A DNA stretch of 64,000 nucleotides from Achromobacter anxifer (GTDB lineage: Bacteria > Pseudomonadota > Gammaproteobacteria > Burkholderiales > Burkholderiaceae_B): contig NZ_CAHLAR010000001.1 of the NCBI RefSeq assembly GCF_903652925.1, forward strand, positions 1-64,000. Direction: 5' to 3'. Positions 43,762 to 52,034 of this stretch are shown piece by piece. Under the pieces are notes generated by a model that ran no database searches, was not told the origin of the DNA, and was given only the letters and a program-made list of their open reading frames with translations. A program made the translations under genes and the position numbers. Every line of letters starts with the position of its first letter. Position 1 is the stretch's first letter.

Positions 43762-43811
43762 ACTATATATTTTTCAATAATATTGTCAAATATTATGTTA
43801 GTCAATATAAT
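43762..43811. promoter_or_regulatory. Divergent overlapping promoters with BigR operator
   Basis: Plus strand: TTGTCA (43783-43788), 17-bp spacer, TATAAT (43806-43811). Minus strand: TTGACA (43789-43784), 16-bp spacer, TATAGT (43767-43762). The two -35 boxes overlap inside one perfect inverted repeat, ATAATATT and AATATTAT around GTCA (43777-43796). Binding of one repressor dimer would block both promoters. A second, weaker inverted repeat (ATTAT/ATAAT) covers 43792-43811. Confidence 0.85.
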
Positions 43812-43846
43812 GATCAAACTTTACCCATCCAATTGATACGCATCAA

Positions 43847-44191
43847 ATGAACGACGCCCTGACCGAGTGCGAAGTCGCCGCCCTGCGCGAATCCGCCTCC
43901 CAGGCTTGCGCCCTCCTCAAGGCGCTGGCCAACGAAGACCGCCTGCTGCTGTTGTGCCAACTGGTTCAGAACGAGCGCAATGTGAGCGAGCTCGAATCGC
44001 TGACCGGGATCCGCCAGCCCACGCTGTCCCAGCAACTGGGCGTGCTGCGCGACGAAGGGCTGGTCGCGACGCGGCGCGAAGGCAAGTACGTCTATTACCA
44101 GATGGCCAGTTTCGAGGTCAGCCAGGTGATGAAGACGCTATCGAGTTTGTACTGCGGCCGGACCATGGAGTCACTGGAGTCGTTGAAATGA
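43847..44191 (+). CDS. bigR: ArsR-family persulfide-sensing repressor (BigR/SqrR type)
   Basis: A 114-residue winged-helix repressor. ALANEDRLLLLCQLV and ESLTGIRQPTLSQQLGVLRD form the DNA-binding unit. Two cysteines, Cys37 and Cys103, are 66 residues apart, exactly the spacing of the sensing pair in BigR (42/108) and SqrR (41/107), which form a disulfide or tetrasulfide with reactive sulfur and release DNA. Metal-site motifs of classical ArsR are absent. It is divergent from blh and overlaps the first transporter half by 4 bp. Confidence 0.93.
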   Translation: MNDALTECEVAALRESASQACALLKALANEDRLLLLCQLVQNERNVSELESLTGIRQPTLSQQLGVLRDEGLVATRREGKYVYYQMASFEVSQVMKTLSSLYCGRTMESLESLK

Positions 44192-44619
44192 GTATTGCCT
44201 GGTCTGTTTTCACCCCGGTTTCCGCCGGCGCGGGCGGCCTGCTCATCGGCGCCGCGGCCGTGCTGTTGATGGCGGGCGCGGGCCGCATCGCCGGCATCAG
44301 CGGCATCCTGGGCGGACTGCTACCGCCCGAGCGCGGCGGCATGTGGCGCCTGGCCTTCCTGATCGGTCTGTTCGCCGCGCCCTGGCTGTACCGCCTGGGC
44401 AGCGCCTTGCCCCCCATCGTGGTCGAAGCCGGCACGGCGCGCTTGATCGTGGCCGGCCTGCTGGTGGGCATCGGCACACGCTACGCATCGGGCTGCACCA
44501 GCGGCCATGGCGTCTGCGGCGTGTCGCGCGGATCGCGCCGCTCGCTGACCGCCACCGCCTTGTTCATGGCCGCTGGCTTTGCCGTGGTCTATGTCACGCG
44601 CCATCTGGGAGGACTCTGA
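44188..44619 (+). CDS. YeeE/YedE-family transporter, first half (PmpA-like)
   Basis: A 143-residue membrane protein with about four hydrophobic segments. The YeeE/YedE family imports thiosulfate or related sulfur compounds; half-size pairs (PmpA/PmpB) occur in BigR operons. The signature ASGCTSGHGVCGVSRGS with its two cysteines is intact. ATG 44188 overlaps the bigR stop. The partner half follows 1 bp after the stop. Confidence 0.9.
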   Translation: MSIAWSVFTPVSAGAGGLLIGAAAVLLMAGAGRIAGISGILGGLLPPERGGMWRLAFLIGLFAAPWLYRLGSALPPIVVEAGTARLIVAGLLVGIGTRYASGCTSGHGVCGVSRGSRRSLTATALFMAAGFAVVYVTRHLGGL

Positions 44620-44620
44620 C

Positions 44621-45040
44621 ATGGTTGCGCTGATCGCCTTCGCGTCCGGCCTGGTGTTCGGCCTGGGCCTGATCATTTCCGGCATGGCCAACCCGGCCAA
44701 GGTGCTGGGCTTCCTGGATATCGGCGGCGACTGGGACCCGTCGCTGGCCTTCGTCATGGGTGGCGGCGTGCTGGTCACGGCGGTGGGCTTCGCATTCCTG
44801 CGCCGCCGCCGCGCCAGCCTGTCGGGCGAACCCCTGCGCTGGCCCACGGCCACGCGCGTGGACCTGCGCCTGGCCGCGGGCAGCCTGGCCTTCGGCGCAG
44901 GCTGGGGCCTGGCGGGCTTCTGCCCCGGGCCGGCGCTGGTGGCGGCATCCGCTGGCGTGCCCGAGGCGCTGATCTTCGTGGCCGCCATGGTTGCCGGCAT
45001 GGCGATATTTTCAGTCCTGGAAAAATTCAAAAGCCGCTAG
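44621..45040 (+). CDS. YeeE/YedE-family transporter, second half (PmpB-like)
   Basis: A 139-residue membrane protein, partner of the preceding half. It shows FASGLVFGLGLIISGMANPA near the N-terminus and GWGLAGFCPGPALV, the cysteine-containing pore motif of the second half. Four hydrophobic segments are expected, so the pair equals one full-length YeeE/YedE. GGAGG within the previous gene's end serves ATG 44621. Transport direction is not known for such pairs. Confidence 0.9.
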   Translation: MVALIAFASGLVFGLGLIISGMANPAKVLGFLDIGGDWDPSLAFVMGGGVLVTAVGFAFLRRRRASLSGEPLRWPTATRVDLRLAAGSLAFGAGWGLAGFCPGPALVAASAGVPEALIFVAAMVAGMAIFSVLEKFKSR

Positions 45041-45058
45041 ACCGGCGAGGAGACAAGG

Positions 45059-46294
45059 ATGGCGACAGCAGAGGCGCAGCGCGATTTCGATGTGGTGGTG
45101 GTGGGCGGCGGCTCGGCGGGCATAGGCGTGACCGCCAGCCTGCTGCGCCGCCGCCCGGATCTGCGCATCGGCGTCATCGAACCCAGCGACAAGCACTACT
45201 ACCAGCCCGCCTGGACGCTGGTGGGCGGGGGCGCATTCGACATCGCCAAGACCGTGCGCCCGACCCGCGCCGTCATGCCTGCACGCGCCACCTGGCTGCA
45301 GGCCGCCGCGGCCGGATTCGAGCCCGATGCCAACCGCGTGCTGCTGTCCGACGGCCGCGCCGTGACTTATCAGCAGCTGATCGTCTGCCCCGGCCTGCGC
45401 CTGGCGTGGGACAAGGTCGAAGGCCTGGCGGACACGCTGGGCAAGAATGGCGTCAGCTCCAATTACCGCTACGACCTGGCGCCCTATACATGGGAGCTGG
45501 TGCGCGGCTTGAAGGGCGGGCAGGCGCTCTTCACGCAGCCGGCCATGCCCATCAAATGCGCCGGCGCGCCGCAAAAGGCCATGTACCTGGCCTGCGACCA
45601 CTGGAAGCGCACGGGCGTGCTGGACCGCATCGAGGTGGAATTCGACCTGGCGGGCGCAGCGCTGTTCGGTGTGCCGACCTTCGTGCCGCCGCTGATGCGC
45701 TACGTGGAAGGTTACGGCATCGCGCTGGCCTTCAATTCGACGCTGGTGGCGGTGGACGGCGCGGCGCGCAAGGCCTGGTTCGACATCAAGAACGCCGACG
45801 GCGCGGTGGCGCGCGTGGAAAAATCCTTCGACATGCTGCACGCGGTGCCTCCGCAGGTGCCGCATGATTTCCTGAAGAACAGCCCGCTGGCGGACGCCGT
45901 CGGCTGGTGCGAAGTCGACCCCGCCACGCTGCTGCACGTGCGCCACGGCAACGTGTTCGGGCTGGGCGACGGCATCAGCACCAGCAATGCCAAGACCGCC
46001 GCCGCCGCGCGCAAGCAGATCGTCACGGTGGCCGAGAACCTGCTGGCGCTGCGCGAAGGCCATGCCATGCCGGTCAAGTACGACGGCTATGGCTCCTGCC
46101 CGTTGACGGTGGAGCGCGGCCGTATCGTGCTGGCCGAATTCGGCTATGGCGGCAAGCTGCTGCCGACCTTCCCGCTGGACCCGACCGTGCCGCGCAAGAG
46201 CGCCTGGTTCCTCAAGGCCACGCTGCTGCCGTGGGTCTACTGGAACGGCATGCTCAAGGGCCGCGAATGGCTGGCTCGCCCCTTGGGCAACTGA
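45059..46294 (+). CDS. sqr: Sulfide:quinone oxidoreductase, SQOR type
   Basis: A 411-residue FAD enzyme at the inner membrane that oxidises sulfide to sulfane sulfur or persulfide and passes electrons to quinone. The FAD loop is DVVVVGGGSAGIGVTASLL. Two redox cysteines are seen in MPIKCAGAPQKAMYL and GYGSCPLTV, matching the pair of mitochondrial-type (type II) SQOR. The C-terminal LPWVYWNGMLKGREW is an amphipathic membrane anchor. GAGGAGACAAGG precedes ATG 45059. Its persulfide product is the likely signal for BigR and substrate for BLH. Confidence 0.93.
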   Translation: MATAEAQRDFDVVVVGGGSAGIGVTASLLRRRPDLRIGVIEPSDKHYYQPAWTLVGGGAFDIAKTVRPTRAVMPARATWLQAAAAGFEPDANRVLLSDGRAVTYQQLIVCPGLRLAWDKVEGLADTLGKNGVSSNYRYDLAPYTWELVRGLKGGQALFTQPAMPIKCAGAPQKAMYLACDHWKRTGVLDRIEVEFDLAGAALFGVPTFVPPLMRYVEGYGIALAFNSTLVAVDGAARKAWFDIKNADGAVARVEKSFDMLHAVPPQVPHDFLKNSPLADAVGWCEVDPATLLHVRHGNVFGLGDGISTSNAKTAAAARKQIVTVAENLLALREGHAMPVKYDGYGSCPLTVERGRIVLAEFGYGGKLLPTFPLDPTVPRKSAWFLKATLLPWVYWNGMLKGREWLARPLGN

Positions 46295-46303
46295 GCGGCA
46301 GCC

Positions 46304-47134
46304 ATGATCGATACGGTATTGGCCGCCAGCGCGGCGCTGGGGGCGTGCGTCGGCTTGATCCTCGGATTGACCGGCGCGGGCGGCGCCATCATGGCCGTGC
46401 CCCTGCTGGTATTCGGCCTGCATCTGCAGGTCTCGCAGGCCGCGCCCATCGCCCTGCTGGCGGTGGGCCTGTCCGCCGCGCTGGGCGCGGCCCTGGGGCT
46501 GCGCAAGGGACAGGTGCGTTACCGCGCGGCGGGCTTCATGGCCGTCACTGGCATCGTCGTGTCGCCGCTCGGCTTGTGGGCCGCGCGGCGCCTGCCGAAT
46601 GCGCCGCTCGCCATCATCTTCGCCGGCGTGCTGGGCATGGTGGCGTGGCGCATGTGGAACCAGGGCGCGAAACCGGCGACGGCGGCGCAGGCCGCGCCGC
46701 GCACGCCTCCTTGCCAGCTCAACGCCAGCACCGGCCGGTTGCGCTGGACGGCGCCTTGCGCGCGCGCCTTGACGGGCGCGGGCCTGATCGCGGGTTTCCT
46801 GTCCGGCCTGCTGGGCGTGGGCGGCGGCTTCGTCATCGTGCCTGCGTTGCGGCGCGCCACCGACCTGAGCATGCAGGCCATCGTCGGCACCTCGCTGGCG
46901 GTGATCGCGCTGGTGTCCGCCAGCGGCGTCGTGGCCGCGGCGGCGGGCGGGCATTTGGACTGGCACATCGCGGCGCCATTCACGGCGGCCGCGGTGTTGG
47001 GCATGCTGGCCGGCCGCAGGGTGGCCGACCGTTTTCCGCCGCGGCGCCTGCAGCAGAGCTTTGCGCTGTTCGCGGGCGTGGTGGCCGTCGCGATGCTGGT
47101 AAAGGGTTTGCTGGCGCTGCTCGCGGCGGCTTGA
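46304..47134 (+). CDS. TSUP (TauE/SafE) family sulfite/anion exporter
   Basis: A 276-residue membrane protein with about eight hydrophobic segments in two repeats: GLILGLTGAGGAIMAVPLLV in the first half and GFLSGLLGVGGGFVIVPALR in the second, the TSUP signature. Members export sulfite, sulfoacetate or similar anions. It starts 9 bp after sqr and is the last gene of the BigR operon, where export of the sulfite made by BLH is the expected role. It converges with the CoA ligase gene. Confidence 0.92.
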   Translation: MIDTVLAASAALGACVGLILGLTGAGGAIMAVPLLVFGLHLQVSQAAPIALLAVGLSAALGAALGLRKGQVRYRAAGFMAVTGIVVSPLGLWAARRLPNAPLAIIFAGVLGMVAWRMWNQGAKPATAAQAAPRTPPCQLNASTGRLRWTAPCARALTGAGLIAGFLSGLLGVGGGFVIVPALRRATDLSMQAIVGTSLAVIALVSASGVVAAAAGGHLDWHIAAPFTAAAVLGMLAGRRVADRFPPRRLQQSFALFAGVVAVAMLVKGLLALLAAA

Positions 47135-47161
47135 GGCCGCAAGCAGCGCGGTCAACGCGGT

Positions 47162-48430
47162 TTACTCGTAGGTCCGGATATCGTCGATGACCTTGCCGTC
47201 GTTCGGCAGTCCGTCCGCATCCACCCATTCCACGTCGCTGCGCAGCTTGGTCACGTCGCGCACCGATTCCGCGATGCGCTTGCCCAGCTCTTCGCTGCGA
47301 GTCCGCGCTTCCACCTTCAGCACCATGCGGTCCGACCCGGTGCTGCCGCTGATCACCAGCCGCGCGTGCACGATCTCGGGATGGCGGCGCGCCACGTCGG
47401 CCACCTGCGACGGGTGCACGAACATGCCGCGCACCTTGGTGGTCTGGTCCGCGCGGCCCATCCAGCCCTTGATGCGGGTGTTGGTGCGTCCGCAAGGCGA
47501 GATGCCGGGCATGACGGCGGAAAGGTCGCCGGTGCCGAAGCGCACCAGCGGATAGTCCGGATTCAGGGTGGTGACCACGACCTCGCCGACTTCGCCATCG
47601 GGCACGCGTTCGCCGGTGCCGGGACGGACGATCTCGACGATGATGTCCTCGCCCAGCACCAGTCCTTCGCGCGCCGGGGTTTCAAAGGCGACCATGCCCA
47701 GATCGGCGCTGCCGTAGGCCTGGTAGCCGTCGATGCCGCGCGCGGCCAGCCAGTCGCGCAGCGACGGCGGAAAGGCTTCGCCGGACACCAGCGCCCGGCG
47801 CAGCGAGTCCAGCTTCACGCCCAGCTCGTCGGCCTTTTCCAGAATGATCTTGAGGAAGCTGGGCGTGCCGGTGTAGCCGGTGGGCGCCAGGTCCTGGATC
47901 GCGCGCACCTGCTGTTCGGTCTGGCCCGTGCCGCCGGGAAATACGGTGCAGCCCACGGCATGGGCCGCCGTTTCCATCATGGAGCCGGCCGGCGTGAAGT
48001 GGTAGGAAAAGCAGTTGTAGGCCAGCTCGCCGGCGCGGAATCCCGCTGCGTGCAGGGCGCGGGCAAAGCGCCAGTAATCGCCACGCGCGCTTTCCGGCTC
48101 GTAGATGGGGCCGGGGGACGCGAACACGCGCATCGCCTCGCCCCAGCCGATGGCGGAGAAGCCGCCGAAAGCCTTCTGCGGCCCGGCCGGCGCGGTGGCA
48201 TCGGCGCGGCTGTGCTGCTGGCGTTCCAGCAATTCATGCTTGCGCAGCACCGGCAGGCCCGCCAAGGCGGCGCGCGACGTGATGGTGGCGGGGTCAATAC
48301 CGCGCAGCTGCTCGGCGATGGCCGGCGCGCGCGCAATGGCCCGGGCGATCGCGCCGGGCAGGGCGGCCATCAATTCGCGCTCGCGCTGCTCGGGCGCTCT
48401 GGTTTCCAGAACATCGAAAAACTGGGACAT
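47162..48430 (-). CDS. Phenylacetate-CoA ligase family protein (PaaK-like)
   Basis: A 422-residue adenylate-forming CoA ligase. The P-loop-like substrate lid PTGYTGTPSFLKIILEK, YQAYGSADLGMVAFE, PDYPLVRFGTGDLS and IKGWMGRADQTTKVRGMFVH are the PaaK arrangement. It activates an aryl- or branched carboxylate to its CoA ester. GGAAGG precedes ATG 48430. It follows the LivF gene of the ABC operon (20 bp) and is probably its last gene, so imported acid is activated at once; the substrate may be an aromatic acid, but that is inference. Confidence 0.9.
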   Translation of the reverse strand: MSQFFDVLETRAPEQRERELMAALPGAIARAIARAPAIAEQLRGIDPATITSRAALAGLPVLRKHELLERQQHSRADATAPAGPQKAFGGFSAIGWGEAMRVFASPGPIYEPESARGDYWRFARALHAAGFRAGELAYNCFSYHFTPAGSMMETAAHAVGCTVFPGGTGQTEQQVRAIQDLAPTGYTGTPSFLKIILEKADELGVKLDSLRRALVSGEAFPPSLRDWLAARGIDGYQAYGSADLGMVAFETPAREGLVLGEDIIVEIVRPGTGERVPDGEVGEVVVTTLNPDYPLVRFGTGDLSAVMPGISPCGRTNTRIKGWMGRADQTTKVRGMFVHPSQVADVARRHPEIVHARLVISGSTGSDRMVLKVEARTRSEELGKRIAESVRDVTKLRSDVEWVDADGLPNDGKVIDDIRTYE

Positions 48431-48450
48431 GGATTCGCACCTTCCAGGAA

Positions 48451-49290
48451 TCACGCCAGCCAGCGCTTGCGCCGGCGGTAGAACTTGTTGTCGCGGAAAC
48501 TCTTGCGTTCGCCGCTGGATATGCCCAGGTAGAACTCCTTCACGTCTTCGTTCTGCGCCAGGTCGGCGGCGGCGCCGTCCATCATCACGCGGCCGTTTTC
48601 CAGGATGTAGCCGTAATCGGCGTAGCGCAGCGCGATGTTGGTGTTCTGCTCCGCCAGCAGGAAGCTGACGCGTTCGCGCTGGTTCAGGTCGCGCACGATC
48701 TCGAAGATTTCTTCGACGATCTGCGGCGCCAGGCCCATGGAGGGTTCGTCCAGCAGGATCATGTTGGGGTTGGCCATCAGCGCGCGGCCGATGGCGGTCA
48801 TCTGCTGCTCGCCGCCCGAGGTGTAGCCGGACTGGCTGGCGCGGCGCTGCTTCAGGCGCGGGAAATACTGGTAGACGCGATCCAGCGCCGCCGCGGTATC
48901 GCCCCGGCTCATGCTGCGCGTGTAGGCGCCGGTCAGGAGGTTTTCCTCGATGGTCAGGTGGGCAAAGCAATGCCGGCCTTCCATCACCTGCACGACGCCG
49001 CGCTTGACCAGCTCCGCCGGCGACAGCTTCTCGATGCGCTGGTCGCGGTACTGGATGTGGCCCTTGGTGACGTCGCCGCGCTCGCCCTTGAGCAGGTTCG
49101 AGATGGCGCGCAGCGTGGTGGTCTTGCCCGCGCCGTTGGCACCCAGCAGGGCCACGATCTTGCCTTCGGGCACTTGCAGCGAAACGCCCTTGAGCACCAG
49201 GATCACGTGGTTGTAGATCACCTCGATGCCGTTCACGTCTAGCAGCACCTTTGGGGTGCCTATGGTGGCGACAATATTGGCGTCGTTCAT
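48451..49290 (-). CDS. livF: Branched-chain-type ABC transporter ATP-binding protein (LivF)
   Basis: A 279-residue ATPase subunit. Walker A GANGAGKTTTLR, ABC signature TSGGEQQMTAIGRA and Walker B MILLDEPSMGL are intact; the PEGKIVALLGANG context and LAEQNTNIALRYADYGYILE are LivF-like. A C-terminal extension rich in Arg/Lys (ERKSFRDNKFYRRRKRWLA) goes beyond the usual 235-240 residues. AGGAA precedes ATG 49290. It acts with the LivG, LivH, LivM and binding-protein genes upstream; the repeat at 49401-49480 lies between it and the binding protein. Confidence 0.94.
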   Translation of the reverse strand: MNDANIVATIGTPKVLLDVNGIEVIYNHVILVLKGVSLQVPEGKIVALLGANGAGKTTTLRAISNLLKGERGDVTKGHIQYRDQRIEKLSPAELVKRGVVQVMEGRHCFAHLTIEENLLTGAYTRSMSRGDTAAALDRVYQYFPRLKQRRASQSGYTSGGEQQMTAIGRALMANPNMILLDEPSMGLAPQIVEEIFEIVRDLNQRERVSFLLAEQNTNIALRYADYGYILENGRVMMDGAAADLAQNEDVKEFYLGISSGERKSFRDNKFYRRRKRWLA

Positions 49291-49400
49291 AAAGGTTCCT
49301 GCGGTGTGGCGGCTGCCAGTCCCAAGGGACGGCAGCCGGTTCGTATCAACATCCTGTGCATCTGCGATACCCGCGCCGCATGCCGCCGGCGCGGTTTGAG

Positions 49401-49480
49401 CGGGGCCGCCGCGGAGCCGGCTTTGCCGGTCCGCGTGCGGCGCCCCTTGGGGGGAGGCACCGCAGGTGCTTCGGGGGGAC
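49401..49480 (-). repeat. Dispersed palindromic repeat, copy 2 (REP-like)
   Basis: Read on the minus strand it follows copy 1 (11742-11824) block by block: CCCCCCGAAGCACC, CTCCCCCCAAGGGGCGCCG, then CGGACCGGCAAAGCCGGCTC, then CGGCCCCG. It begins at the stop codon of the binding-protein gene. Both copies keep the pairing of the CGGACCGGC/GCCGGCTCCG stem. Confidence 0.75.
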
Positions 49481-50811
49481 TACTCACACTTGCGGGGCGT
49501 GATGTTCTTCTCTTTGGCGTACTTCGCCGCGGCTTCCTTCACCATCGGATCGAGGATGGTCTTGTCGGCCTGATACCAGTCGGAGACGACCTTGAACTTC
49601 GCGCCGTCCCACTGCACGATGCGGGCCCAGTCGTCGCCCTTGTGGTTGCTGCAAGAGGTCTTGACCGGACGCATGATCTGGCCGAAGCCCAGCTTGTCCA
49701 GCTTCTCTTGCGTCAGGTTCAGGTTCTCGAAGCCCCAGCGCACCTGGTCCGGCGTCAACGCCTTGCCCTTGCCGAACTTCTCCTGCGCGGTGCGGATCGC
49801 TTCCACCTGCAGCATCGAAATCATCATGCCGCGGGTGTGGGCGATGGTGCCCAGCGTGTTCTTGCCAGTCTTGTCCGCGCCTTCGCCCTTGTCGTAGACG
49901 TACTTTTTCAGATCGTCATAGACCTTGTCGTGCTCGGCGCCGCTGTTGTGGATGGTGATGGCGTTGTAGCCCTTGGCGACATCGCCCAGGTCCTTCACGT
50001 CGCCTTCCGAGCCGGCCCACCAGACCGCGTACATCTTGTCCCGCGGATAGCCGCTGGCCTGGGCCTCGCGGATCGCGGTCGGCGTCATGATGCCGGCGCT
50101 CCAAAGCAGCACGTAGTTGGGGCGCGCCTGACGGATCTGCAGCCAGGTGGACTTCTGCTCCACGCCGGGGGCGGTCACGGGATACAGCACCAGCTCGAAG
50201 CCTTCCTTGGCCGCGCGCTTCTGCAGCAGCGGGATCGGCTCCTTGCCATACGGCGAGTCGTGGTAGACCAGGGCGATCTTCTTGCCCTTGAGCTTGTCCA
50301 TGCCGCCTTCTTTCTTGGCGATGTCCTGGATCATCACGTCGGCCGCGGTCCAGTACGTGCCCAGCAGCGGGAAGTTCCATTCGAACACGCTGCCGTCGAC
50401 CGATTGCGACAGGCCGTAGCCCATCGTCTCGACCGGCACCTTGTCGACCATGGCCTTGTCGCTGACGGCGAAGGTGATGCCGGTGGACTGGGTGTCGAAG
50501 CCCGATGCTCCGGTGCCCTTGCCCTTCAGGCGCTCGTAGCATTCCACGCCGCGGTCGGTGGCGTAGGCGGTTTCGCACTCTTCGTACGTGATCTTGACGC
50601 CGTTGACGCCGCCATCGCGTTCGTTGACCAGCTTCAGGTAATCCAGCTTGCCGTCGGCCCAGGGAATGCCCAGGGGCGCGAAGGACCCGGTGCGATACAC
50701 CAGCAACGGAACGAACTGCTCTTCCGCCGCCATTGCCGGCGTGGCCACGGCGCCTGCGGCGCCGGCTGCGGCCATCAAAGCTGCCGCCAACTTCAGGTTA
50801 AGACGCTTCAT
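49480..50811 (-). CDS. ABC transporter substrate-binding protein (LivK-like)
   Basis: A 443-residue periplasmic binding protein of the branched-chain amino acid/aromatic acid (type I fold) group. Signal peptide MKRLNLKLAAALMAAAGAA to PAMA-AEEQF. FVPLLVYRTGSFAPLGIPWA and ALVYHDSPYGKEPIPLLQKR mark the fold; the protein is longer than LivK (about 370) and resembles binding proteins of aromatic-acid transporters. Starts are ATG 50817 or 50811; AGGAGG is 3 bases from the first and 9 from the second, so 50811 is preferred. First gene distal to permeases in this block. Confidence 0.9.
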   Translation of the reverse strand: MKRLNLKLAAALMAAAGAAGAVATPAMAAEEQFVPLLVYRTGSFAPLGIPWADGKLDYLKLVNERDGGVNGVKITYEECETAYATDRGVECYERLKGKGTGASGFDTQSTGITFAVSDKAMVDKVPVETMGYGLSQSVDGSVFEWNFPLLGTYWTAADVMIQDIAKKEGGMDKLKGKKIALVYHDSPYGKEPIPLLQKRAAKEGFELVLYPVTAPGVEQKSTWLQIRQARPNYVLLWSAGIMTPTAIREAQASGYPRDKMYAVWWAGSEGDVKDLGDVAKGYNAITIHNSGAEHDKVYDDLKKYVYDKGEGADKTGKNTLGTIAHTRGMMISMLQVEAIRTAQEKFGKGKALTPDQVRWGFENLNLTQEKLDKLGFGQIMRPVKTSCSNHKGDDWARIVQWDGAKFKVVSDWYQADKTILDPMVKEAAAKYAKEKNITPRKCE

Positions 50812-50943
50812 CTCCATTTACCTCCTGCGTGGTGCTTGGGTCAGTAAACCCTGGGACACCGGGATTGGCCCGGTCTTGAGCCGGGTATTCAGGGCGGGTC
50901 CGCCGCGCTTGTGCCGCCGCGGACCGCGGAAATCAATGCGAAA

Positions 50944-52008
50944 TCAGTGGGGGAAGGGCCAGATGCGAAGCTTCTCCTTGCCGATGCTCCACAGCCTGGC
51001 CAGCCCATGCGGCTCGGCGATCAGGAAGAACACGATCAGCGCGCCGAACACCATGTGTTCGATATGCGCCGCGGTGTCCACCGACAGCGGGATGCCCAGC
51101 ATGTGCGGAATATTGGATAGCGCCACCGGCACCAGCACGATGAAGGCTGCGCCGAAGAAGCTGCCGATGATCGAACCCAGGCCGCCGATGATGACCATGA
51201 ACAGCAGCTGGAACGAACGCGTCAGGTCGAAGGCCAGCGGTTCCCAGGAACCCAGGTGGATATAGCCCCACAAGGCCCCGGCCACGCCGACGATGAAGGA
51301 GCTGACCGCGAAGGCCGTGAGCTTGGCGTACATGGGCCGGATGCCGATGACGGAAGCCGCCACGTCCATGTCGCGGATTGCCATCCACTGCCGGCCGATG
51401 GCGCCGCGCACCAGGTTCTTGGCCAGCAGGCTGAAGATGACAACCAGGATCAGCACGAACAGGTACTTTTCCAGGGCGCTCTGCACCGGCAGGCCGAAGG
51501 CGGTCAGCGGCGGCACGGACACGTTGCCGGACGACGAATAGTTGGTGAAGAAGGGGATGCGCAGGAACGCCCAGTCCACGAAGAACTGCGCGGCCAAGGT
51601 CGCCACCGCCAGGTACAGGCCGCGGATGCGCAGGCTGGGAATGCCGAAGATCACGCCCACGATGGTGGCGAAGAATCCGCCCAGCAGGATCTGGATGATC
51701 AGCGGCATGCCGGGAAAGCGCACGCCGAAGTTCCAGGCCGCATAGGCGCCCACCGCCATGAAGGCGCCCGTGCCCAGCGAGATCTGGCCGCAATAGCCCA
51801 CCAGAATGTTCAGGCCCACGGCGGCCAGCGCCAGGATCAGGAACGGAATCAGGATGGCGCGCAGCAGATAGTCGCTGGCCATGGCCGGGATGGCGACGAA
51901 CGCCACCGCAAGCAGCAGCCAGATGAAGATGCGGTCCTGGCGGATCGGGAAGATCTGCTGGTCAGCGCGATAGCTGGTCTTGAATTGGCCGTTTTCGCGA
52001 TAGAACAT
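50944..52008 (-). CDS. livM: Branched-chain-type ABC transporter permease (LivM)
   Basis: A 354-residue inner-membrane permease with about ten hydrophobic segments. ILVGYCGQISLGTGAFMAVGAY is the LivM pattern, and the EAA-like coupling loop RQWMAIRDMDVAASVIGI follows mid-protein. A hydrophilic N-terminal extension of about 25 residues (RENGQFKTSYRADQQIFPIR) precedes the first helix. AGGAT precedes ATG 52008. It lies between LivH and the binding-protein gene. Confidence 0.93.
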   Translation of the reverse strand: MFYRENGQFKTSYRADQQIFPIRQDRIFIWLLLAVAFVAIPAMASDYLLRAILIPFLILALAAVGLNILVGYCGQISLGTGAFMAVGAYAAWNFGVRFPGMPLIIQILLGGFFATIVGVIFGIPSLRIRGLYLAVATLAAQFFVDWAFLRIPFFTNYSSSGNVSVPPLTAFGLPVQSALEKYLFVLILVVIFSLLAKNLVRGAIGRQWMAIRDMDVAASVIGIRPMYAKLTAFAVSSFIVGVAGALWGYIHLGSWEPLAFDLTRSFQLLFMVIIGGLGSIIGSFFGAAFIVLVPVALSNIPHMLGIPLSVDTAAHIEHMVFGALIVFFLIAEPHGLARLWSIGKEKLRIWPFPH

Positions 52009-52034
52009 GTTTTTATCCTAGAGGGCCTGTCTGC

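Noticed and set aside
45011-47155. 714-codon minus-strand frame opposite sqr and the TSUP gene
   Set aside because: High GC leaves the opposite strand free of stops. Composition is His/Arg/Gln-rich nonsense, whereas plus-strand genes have full family motifs.
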